Position numbers and translations under genes: made by a program. Of a stretch of DNA of 7,296 bases, positions 1 through 4,834 are shown piece by piece; the stretch's first letter is position 1; every line of letters starts with the position of its first letter. The notes under the pieces were generated by a model, which was given only the letters and a program-made list of their open reading frames with translations, was not told where the DNA came from and searched no databases. The stretch spans positions 1-7,296 of the forward strand of contig DXGD01000199.1 of the NCBI GenBank assembly GCA_019114115.1. Direction: 5' to 3'. This DNA is from Candidatus Nesterenkonia stercoripullorum (GTDB lineage: Bacteria > Actinomycetota > Actinomycetes > Actinomycetales > Micrococcaceae).

Positions 1-242
1 ATCACCTCAGCGTAGAGGCCCGCGAATGCCACGAACGCCGCAATGAGCACGGCGATGATAATGATCGTCAGAACAAGCGCAGAAGGCCTGCGAGGCCCGG
101 AGCGCTCAGCGCGCGGGGTATCGCCCCCGCCGCCCGAGCCGGAGTCGTCATCGTTCTGGCCCGGCCCGGACTTGCCCGACCCGGAGCCGAACAACCCGCC
201 GCTGAAGGGGTTCGACGATCCGAATCCCTGAGAGAAACTCAC
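1..242 (-). CDS. UPF0182 family membrane protein, N-terminal fragment (cut by window edge)
   Basis: This is the first 80 residues of a large integral membrane protein of the UPF0182 family, whose molecular function is unknown. The N-terminus begins MSFSQGFGSSNPFSGG and is Gly/Ser/Asp-rich, with a DDDSGSGGGG stretch at residues 31-40. A basic segment (RAERSGPRRP, about 45-53) leads into a hydrophobic helix at about 54-76, the first of the several membrane segments expected in the family. I chose the GTG start at 242-240 because a GAGGG ribosome binding site lies 8 nt upstream (255-251), and because a glycine-rich leader ending in a basic patch before the first helix is typical of actinobacterial members. 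The start lies 28 bp after the stop of the PDZ protease gene on the same strand, so the two are probably co-transcribed. The assignment rests on the short visible part plus this conserved neighbour; the rest of the gene lies beyond position 1. Confidence 0.82.
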   Translation of the reverse strand, partial: MSFSQGFGSSNPFSGGLFGSGSGKSGPGQNDDDSGSGGGGDTPRAERSGPRRPSALVLTIIIIAVLIAAFVAFAGLYAEV

Positions 243-270
243 TTATTTAACCCTCGTCTCTTATTCGTGC

Positions 271-1458
271 CTATTCTCCGCAGGACGGCAGCCCTGCCAA
301 GAAGTCCTCATCGTCCTCGCGGACAGCCTCAACTGTCTGCTGTGCCTGTTCGACGTCAGTGACCGGATAGACGTCGATGCCGCCCGGTATCCTGCCCTCT
401 AGGTCGGAACAGTTGTCCTGCGGGGCGAGAAAGTACTGCGCCCCCTGATCGGCAGCGCCGACGACTTTCTGCGGAATGCCGCCGATAGGTCCGACCCGGC
501 CATCCGGGTCCACCGTTCCGGTTCCCGCCCACTGCTCGCCGCCTGTCATCGACCCCGACGTCAGCGTGTCGATGATCCCCAGCGTGAACATCAGCCCCGC
601 GCTGGGGCCGCCGACGTCGTTGAGCCGGATATCCACTTCGAAGGGGAAGTCGAAGGTGTTCTGCAGCATGATCCCGACGTAATAGTCACCGTCGGCTTCG
701 AGGTAGGTGGGCACTTCGACGTCGAGCTCATCGCCATCGCGCTGGACGGTCAGCTCCACCGGCTCCCCGGCCGCCTCATTGACAGCCTCCCGCAGCCCTT
801 CAATCCCGGTGATCTCCTCGCCGGAAGCGGCGACGACCTCGTCCTCGGGCTGGAGCACGTCATCCGTACCGGCCTCTTGGGCCTCCGGCGTGAAGTCGGC
901 CACGCTGAGGCGCTGGGCGTAGTCCTCGTCCAGCTGATCCAGGGCTGCCGCGACGGCCAGGTCCTGGGAACTCGTCATCTGCGCGCTGTTCATCTGCTGG
1001 ACCTCGTCGGCAGTGGTGCCGGAGGGGTAGATGAGCTCCTGCGGGGCGATGTCCCGGCTCCCATCGAACCAGGCGCGCACCATATCGGCGACGCGAACCG
1101 TCGACGTCGGCGCACCGTTGAGGAAGACGGTCGTCAGATTCAGCGAACCGTCCGTCTCGTAGGTCTCATGGCCATTCACCGTGATGATGGGCTCGCCGTC
1201 ATCCTCGCCGATCGTGTTGAAGATCGGGCCGGGGGACTCCATCACGTAGGGACTGGGAATCACGAGCGCGGACAGTGCGATCCCCAATGCCGTCACTCCG
1301 CTCACGGCCCGTACGATACGCATCCCGCGGGAGCCTTTGCGGCTGTTTTCGTGCACCTCAAGAGCCTCCTCCGGATACCGAAGGTGATCGTGGGCAGCAC
1401 TGTGCGCCACGGTGTCGTTCGATGACGACGGGGCGAGGTGGCGTCTTGATTCACTCAT
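271..1458 (-). CDS. Membrane-anchored PDZ-domain, Lon-like serine protease (YlbL type)
   Basis: The 395-residue protein has a hydrophilic N-terminus (1-45), one membrane helix at about 47-68, and an extracytoplasmic part with a PDZ-like domain (about 195-252) and a Lon (S16) type proteolytic domain (about 255-375). The catalytic Ser/Lys dyad is visible as Ser286 in DVGGPSAGLMF and Lys331 in GPIGGIPQKVVGA. Cys350 and Cys393 may form a disulfide outside the membrane; I recall a similar pair in relatives. Family members are Lon-like but have no AAA+ ATPase domain, so cleavage would not depend on ATP. Substrates in actinobacteria are not known to me. The ATG at 1458 has an AGGA site about 5 nt upstream. 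A shorter start at Met46, just before the helix, would fit the usual family length better and cannot be excluded. The protein is notably acidic, with many Asp/Glu in the PDZ region and at the C-terminus. The neighbouring UPF0182 gene follows 28 bp downstream, which suggests a shared membrane role. Confidence 0.92.
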   Translation of the reverse strand: MSESRRHLAPSSSNDTVAHSAAHDHLRYPEEALEVHENSRKGSRGMRIVRAVSGVTALGIALSALVIPSPYVMESPGPIFNTIGEDDGEPIITVNGHETYETDGSLNLTTVFLNGAPTSTVRVADMVRAWFDGSRDIAPQELIYPSGTTADEVQQMNSAQMTSSQDLAVAAALDQLDEDYAQRLSVADFTPEAQEAGTDDVLQPEDEVVAASGEEITGIEGLREAVNEAAGEPVELTVQRDGDELDVEVPTYLEADGDYYVGIMLQNTFDFPFEVDIRLNDVGGPSAGLMFTLGIIDTLTSGSMTGGEQWAGTGTVDPDGRVGPIGGIPQKVVGAADQGAQYFLAPQDNCSDLEGRIPGGIDVYPVTDVEQAQQTVEAVREDDEDFLAGLPSCGE

Positions 1459-1534
1459 GGCGTCCTGAACATTCTCTCATCACCCCGTGAGTACCCGTAG
1501 CTCTGTGACGCAGATTGCTCAGTTTTCGTGCCGT

Positions 1535-1542
1535 CCCCCCCC
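1535..1542. repeat. Homopolymeric run of eight C in the divergent promoter region
   Basis: Eight consecutive C residues are seen directly. The run lies about 45 bp upstream of the proposed -35 element of the DUF2342 gene and about 77 bp upstream of the PDZ gene start. Runs of this length can slip during replication. Here the run is outside all coding sequences, so any effect would be on spacing in the promoter region rather than on reading frame. Confidence 0.9.
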
Positions 1543-1631
1543 ACTTTGGGCTTCTTCCAGTGGCGAACGGAGACCGCCGAGCCGGACAATATGGCTCACC
1601 GGTCGTTACGCTGGATGGGAGACCTGCAGAC

Positions 1632-1637
1632 AGGGAG
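1632..1637 (+). promoter_or_regulatory. Ribosome binding site that fixes the DUF2342 start
   Basis: The hexamer AGGGAG lies 6 nt before the ATG at 1644. It decides between this ATG and the in-frame ATG at 1515, which would add 43 residues without family similarity and would place the start close to the C run. Confidence 0.8.
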
Positions 1638-1643
1638 CGTTTG

Positions 1644-3188
1644 ATGAGCAAGGACAACTCCGAGAACAACGAGCAGAACAATTCCGAGGATCCCCGTGAC
1701 CCCATGGAGGAGATCTTCCGCCAAATGTTCGGCCAGCAGCCTGGCTCAGCATCTGAAGGCGATGAGGCCGGGGCCGGCAAAGGCCCGTCGATGGGCTTCA
1801 CCGGCGCCCCTGGGTCGGGGGGCTCGGGCAATGCCGGTCAGAACCCAGGCCAGGGCGGCAACAATCCGTTCGGCTTCGACCCTGCCGCCTTCGGCATGCC
1901 GCAGATGGACCCCCAGATGATGCAGCAGATCATGGGACAGGTCCAGGCGATGTTCCAGGCCGCTCAGAACCCCTCCCCCGAAGATCAGGGTCCGGTCAAC
2001 TGGACGATGGCGCGCCAGGCCGCGCGACAGGCGGCCGCTGGAGATGATCCGTCCGTCTCTGCCGCCGAGCGCAAGGAGATCGACGACGCTCTGCGCCTGG
2101 CCGAGATGTGGCTCGACGGCGCCACCACGTTCGAGTCCGTGGGCCATATCGGGCAGGCCTGGTCCCGGGCGCAGTGGGTCGAGGAGACCTTCGACTCGTG
2201 GAAGCAGCTCACTTCCCCTGTTGCCGAATCCGTCTCCCGCGCGATGTCCCAGGCGATCAAGGACCAGCTCGGAGATTCACCCGAATCGGCGGTTCCTCCT
2301 GAGCTGCAGGCCATGCTCGGCGGAGCCGGGGGCGAGCAGTTCACCTCGATGATCGAGTCGATGGGCGGGATGGCCTTCGGCATGCAGCTGGGCCATGCCG
2401 TGGGAGAGCTCGCCAAGGACGTGCACTCCTCCTCGGACATCGGCCTCCCGCTCGCGGGCCACACGATGGCGCTGCTGCCGAAGAACATCCGTGAGTTCGG
2501 CCAGGGGCTGCAGGTCGACAAGAACGAGGTCACGCTCTTCCTGGCCCTGCGCGAGGCGGCCCGCATCCGGCTCTTCGTCCGTTCGCCGTGGCTTGCCCAG
2601 GATATGTTCAACGCCGTGGCACAGTACGCCGCCGGGATCCGCATCGATATGGACAGGATCGAACAGGCCGCGTCTCAGATCGATCCGTCGAACCCTGAAG
2701 CGATGAATGAGGTCTTCGCCGAAGGTCTCTTCACCCCTGAACGCACGGAGATGCAGGAAGCAGCGCTCAAGCGCATCGAGACGACGCTGGCGCTGGTCGA
2801 GGGCTGGGTCGACGACGTCGTCTCGCAGGCTGCTGAGCACCTCGACGCTCTGCCCCAGCTGCGCGAGATGATCAATCGCCGGCGCGCCACTGGCGGTCCT
2901 GCCGAGCACGCCTTTGCGGCTCTCGTCGGCCTCGAGCTGCGGCCCCGCCGCCTGCGTGATGCCGCAGCCCTCTGGGCTCATCTGCGTGAGACGGAAGGGA
3001 TGTCAGGCCGCGACGACATCTGGAGCCACCCGGATGTGCAGCCCGATGAGCAGGACCTCGACGACCCGCAGGGATTCCAGGCCCGGCGCGCCGAACGTGA
3101 AGCCGAATCGTCGAAGATCGACGAGGAGCTGCAGAAGCTGCTCGACGGCGGCTACGACGGGCCGTCGAAGCCTGATTCCGAGGCGTAG
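1644..3188 (+). CDS. DUF2342 / Zincin_2 family protein with altered histidine motif
   Basis: The 514-residue product belongs to the actinobacterial DUF2342 family (Zincin_2), often annotated as zinc-dependent metalloprotease or hydrolase because of a zincin-like fold; no activity is firmly established. The first 110 residues are low complexity: a Lys/Asn/Glu start, then Gly/Pro/Gln-rich, then Met/Gln-rich. The conserved domain runs from about 118 to 478. Family hallmarks include SSSDIGLPL (262-270), EVTLFLALREAAR (295-307), EGWVDDVVSQAAEHL (386-400), RRRATGGPAEHAFAALVGLELRPRRLRDAA (412-441) and the DLDDPQGF end (471-478). From memory, most relatives have REAAH-x-RLF-x-H-x-PWL. Here both histidines are Arg (Arg307 and Arg313), so metal binding is doubtful. 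I chose the ATG at 1644 because an AGGGAG site lies 6 nt upstream; the frame is open back to an ATG at 1515, but that part is not family-like. The gene converges on the ThiF-like gene 37 bp downstream. No signal peptide or membrane helix is seen. Confidence 0.9.
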   Translation: MSKDNSENNEQNNSEDPRDPMEEIFRQMFGQQPGSASEGDEAGAGKGPSMGFTGAPGSGGSGNAGQNPGQGGNNPFGFDPAAFGMPQMDPQMMQQIMGQVQAMFQAAQNPSPEDQGPVNWTMARQAARQAAAGDDPSVSAAERKEIDDALRLAEMWLDGATTFESVGHIGQAWSRAQWVEETFDSWKQLTSPVAESVSRAMSQAIKDQLGDSPESAVPPELQAMLGGAGGEQFTSMIESMGGMAFGMQLGHAVGELAKDVHSSSDIGLPLAGHTMALLPKNIREFGQGLQVDKNEVTLFLALREAARIRLFVRSPWLAQDMFNAVAQYAAGIRIDMDRIEQAASQIDPSNPEAMNEVFAEGLFTPERTEMQEAALKRIETTLALVEGWVDDVVSQAAEHLDALPQLREMINRRRATGGPAEHAFAALVGLELRPRRLRDAAALWAHLRETEGMSGRDDIWSHPDVQPDEQDLDDPQGFQARRAEREAESSKIDEELQKLLDGGYDGPSKPDSEA

Positions 3189-3191
3189 GCT

Positions 3192-3222
3192 CCACCGAGG
3201 GTGGGCTGGGCTGGAACCAGCC
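3192..3222. terminator. Two tandem small hairpins in the convergent gap (possible bidirectional terminator)
   Basis: The 37-bp gap between the convergent stop codons holds two inverted repeats: CCACC-GAG-GGTGG (3192-3204) and GGCTGGAACCAGCC (3209-3222; stem of five or six pairs). Inverted repeats work in both directions, so they could help terminate both the rightward DUF2342 transcript and the leftward ThiF-like transcript. There is no T-tract on either strand, so an intrinsic terminator of the classical kind is not shown. In GC-rich actinobacteria such hairpins without T-tracts are often proposed as terminators. Confidence 0.4.
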
Positions 3223-3225
3223 AGG

Positions 3226-4221
3226 TCACCGGCCCGGCTCCGCGCCAGGGCGCCTGGTCTGACAGATGCATTCAGGCTGCGGGACCACGGCGTGCTGTGC
3301 GCAGCCGCCGGTCTGGGTGTCCATGATCAGAGTATGTCCGTCGACGGCCGCGCGGTACCTGCCGTCGAAGATCGTCAGGGCCTGCCGGGCGGTGGCTGCC
3401 GCGCACCACGTCTGCATCACGAAAGGCACTCGCGACCCCGGCTGCTGGGAAGCCGCATCCTCCGAATGTTCGCCAGGGTGACCGAGGCGCTCCCAATGGG
3501 GGTCCTGGGTGACAGCCTGCTGCCTGAGGCACTGCGCACATACACCTGCTGCCCCGGTCAGCAGAGGGCCGATGCAGCAGGAGTCTTGTCCCACCCGAAC
3601 AGGCAACAGCATCTGATCGGGGCCCAGAGCTTCCCACTGGGCGCTCAAAGCGGGCAAGTAGCCCTCCCCGTTCCGGACCATGATGTAGAGATCCACCGGA
3701 GGCGGCTTCTCCTGCGGATCAGCGAGGAGCAGAGCCTGGTTCCGCCGTGGCAACCGGGCTCTGCGCGCATAGGCCTGCGCCCTGTTCATCCCACGCTGAC
3801 TGCCTGAGAAGCCTCTCCCGATATCCTCGGCCCCGACCTCCCGAGCATCCCGCACCACCACAGTGCCCACGTTCTCGGCCGCCAGCAGCCTGACCAGTTC
3901 AGTCCCGGTGCCGCATAGCCCGTCCACGAGCACTGAAGCGTACGCCCGCCGGCCGCCCTCGGAGCGGGCTTCCCAGTGCGGTGGTCCGAGGCCGACAGCG
4001 GCCAGCTGAGCGGCAAGCCGGCCGATAGAGCCCTCGCGAGCAGGAGGCTCCGCCACAGCGGCGTCGTCATGCTCCTCAGCGATGCGTTCCAGTGCCTGCA
4101 GGGTCTGTTCGGCTGGACCTTCGATGCGCACTGCTCGACTGCCTGTCCCGATCTGCACTGTCGCATCGTCAAGCACGTATGCCGGGTGATGATAAAAACG
4201 GTGAACCTGAGGTGTCGTCAC
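3226..4221 (-). CDS. ThiF/E1-like protein of the TOMM leader-peptide-binding type, orphan
   Basis: The product (331 residues from the GTG at 4221) resembles the ThiF-like proteins that bind precursor leader peptides in azoline-forming RiPP pathways. The N-terminal part (about 1-80) fits the small winged-helix-like domain of this family, with VQIGTGSRAVRIEG at 22-35. A degenerate nucleotide-binding fold follows: VLVDGLCGTGTELV (97-110), then a strand ending VVVRDAREV (121-129). Two cysteine pairs, CAQC (228-231) and CIC (318-320), are the expected structural zinc ligands. The arginine-rich segment that follows the second strand in active E1 enzymes is not recognisable (GRGFSGSQRG, 135-144), so adenylation is doubtful. 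No YcaO gene or precursor peptide gene is present in the window. The start is uncertain: the GTG at 4221 lacks a clear ribosome site. In-frame ATGs at 4284 and further upstream at 4365 would overlap the metallopeptidase gene and add residues unlike the family. Leaderless translation from 4221 is possible. Confidence 0.72.
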   Translation of the reverse strand: MTTPQVHRFYHHPAYVLDDATVQIGTGSRAVRIEGPAEQTLQALERIAEEHDDAAVAEPPAREGSIGRLAAQLAAVGLGPPHWEARSEGGRRAYASVLVDGLCGTGTELVRLLAAENVGTVVVRDAREVGAEDIGRGFSGSQRGMNRAQAYARRARLPRRNQALLLADPQEKPPPVDLYIMVRNGEGYLPALSAQWEALGPDQMLLPVRVGQDSCCIGPLLTGAAGVCAQCLRQQAVTQDPHWERLGHPGEHSEDAASQQPGSRVPFVMQTWCAAATARQALTIFDGRYRAAVDGHTLIMDTQTGGCAQHAVVPQPECICQTRRPGAEPGR

Positions 4222-4270
4222 GAGAGCATCGTGGCATGGCCAGCCAGACCTCGCTCCGGTTTTCCACAGG

Positions 4271-4283
4271 TAAGCTGGCACCA
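4271..4283 (+). promoter_or_regulatory. Probable leaderless promoter (-10 element TAAGCT) of the metallopeptidase gene
   Basis: The hexamer TAAGCT (4271-4276) matches the actinobacterial -10 pattern TANNNT. Its last base lies 7 nt before the A of the ATG at 4283, so transcription would start at or within a base of the start codon. There is no good Shine-Dalgarno sequence at normal spacing (only CAGG ending at 4270, 12 nt away), which agrees with a leaderless transcript. No clear -35 element is seen about 17 bp upstream. This is inference from spacing and consensus. Confidence 0.45.
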
Positions 4284-4834
4284 TGGCATCCGGCGAGTCA
4301 GAGCACACGATCACTGTGGACGGCCAGGACGTCCTCATCGTCCGGTCCAGACGACGTACGCGCACGGTGTCAGCCGATCAGGTCCAGGGGCAGCTCCGGC
4401 TGCGGGTGCCGCACCGCCTGGGATCCCGTGAGATCGCCGGCCACGCACGCTCGTTCCAGCGCAGGCTCAGCCGGAGGACCTCCGGCCACCTCGCCGGAGA
4501 CGCCGAACTGATGAGCAGGGCGCTCTCCCTCTCCCGGCGCTACCTGCAGGGCGAGCCCCAGCCGACCAGCGTGACATGGTCCGGGAATCAGACCCGCCGC
4601 TGGGGCTCGACGACATCGACCACGGGCACGATCAGGCTCTCCTCCCGACTGCGTGATATGCCCGGCTGGGTCGTCGACGCGGTGTTGATCCACGAGCTGG
4701 CTCACCTCATCGAGCCCGGTCACGGAGCTGCCTTTCGTGCCCTGGTCAGCGCATATCCCCGGACCGCGGAGGCGGATGCTTTCCTGGCCGGGGTCAGCTG
4801 GGCGGACTCGACAGCCCAGCCAGGGCCTGCTTGA
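4283..4834 (+). CDS. YgjP-type (M48-like) zinc metallopeptidase
   Basis: The 183-residue protein is a compact cytoplasmic zinc metallopeptidase of the YgjP/DUF45 group, annotated as M48 family. The zinc-binding and catalytic motif HELAH is at 137-141, with a likely third ligand His147 in EPGHGAAF. The family's Trp-Gly-Ser core is visible as TRRWGSTTSTTGTIRLSSRL (104-123), followed by a hydrophobic helix around VVDAVLIHELAHL. The N-terminal half is very basic (RSRRRTRT at 21-28), also common in the family. There is no signal peptide or membrane segment. The physiological substrate is unknown. The ATG at 4283 sits in a CCATGG palindrome and is preceded by a likely leaderless -10 element. The gene is divergent from the ThiF-like gene, and its last 41 bp overlap the end of uvrD2 on the other strand. 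The family and active site are clear; the role is not. Confidence 0.9.
   Translation: MASGESEHTITVDGQDVLIVRSRRRTRTVSADQVQGQLRLRVPHRLGSREIAGHARSFQRRLSRRTSGHLAGDAELMSRALSLSRRYLQGEPQPTSVTWSGNQTRRWGSTTSTTGTIRLSSRLRDMPGWVVDAVLIHELAHLIEPGHGAAFRALVSAYPRTAEADAFLAGVSWADSTAQPGPA

Larger units (their letters stand above)
1459..1643. promoter_or_regulatory. Divergent intergenic region between PDZ protease and DUF2342 genes
   Basis: This 185-bp gap separates two divergent start codons and must hold at least two promoters. For the rightward gene, a plausible sigma-70-like pair is CGGACA (1583-1588) and TACGCT (1607-1612) with an 18-bp spacer. It would give a short leader carrying the AGGGAG ribosome site at 1632-1637. 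I found no convincing -10/-35 pair for the leftward PDZ gene. The region also contains eight consecutive C (1535-1542) and an inverted repeat CCACT/AGTGG (1541-1545 and 1559-1563, 13 bp apart) that could be an operator half-site pair or chance. The promoter call is based on consensus matching only. Confidence 0.35.

Noticed and set aside
43..231. Plus-strand 62-residue proline-rich open frame
   Set aside because: It is the antisense of the glycine-rich UPF0182 N-terminus, which has a proper ribosome site, basic patch and membrane helix on the minus strand.
877..1425. Plus-strand open frame of 182 residues opposite the PDZ protease gene
   Set aside because: The minus strand carries the PDZ domain and the Ser/Lys catalytic dyad here; the plus-strand product has no recognisable motif.
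1515..1643. N-terminal extension of the DUF2342 protein from an upstream ATG
   Set aside because: There is no ribosome site at 1515 and no family-like sequence, while the ATG at 1644 has a strong AGGGAG site at ideal spacing.
2277..2981. Long minus-strand open frame (234 residues) opposite the DUF2342 gene
   Set aside because: It is a GC-rich antisense shadow; the plus strand encodes conserved DUF2342 motifs throughout this stretch.
4222..4365. N-terminal extension of the ThiF-like protein
   Set aside because: It would overlap the start of the divergent metallopeptidase and adds residues unlike the family; family-like sequence begins just after the GTG at 4221.
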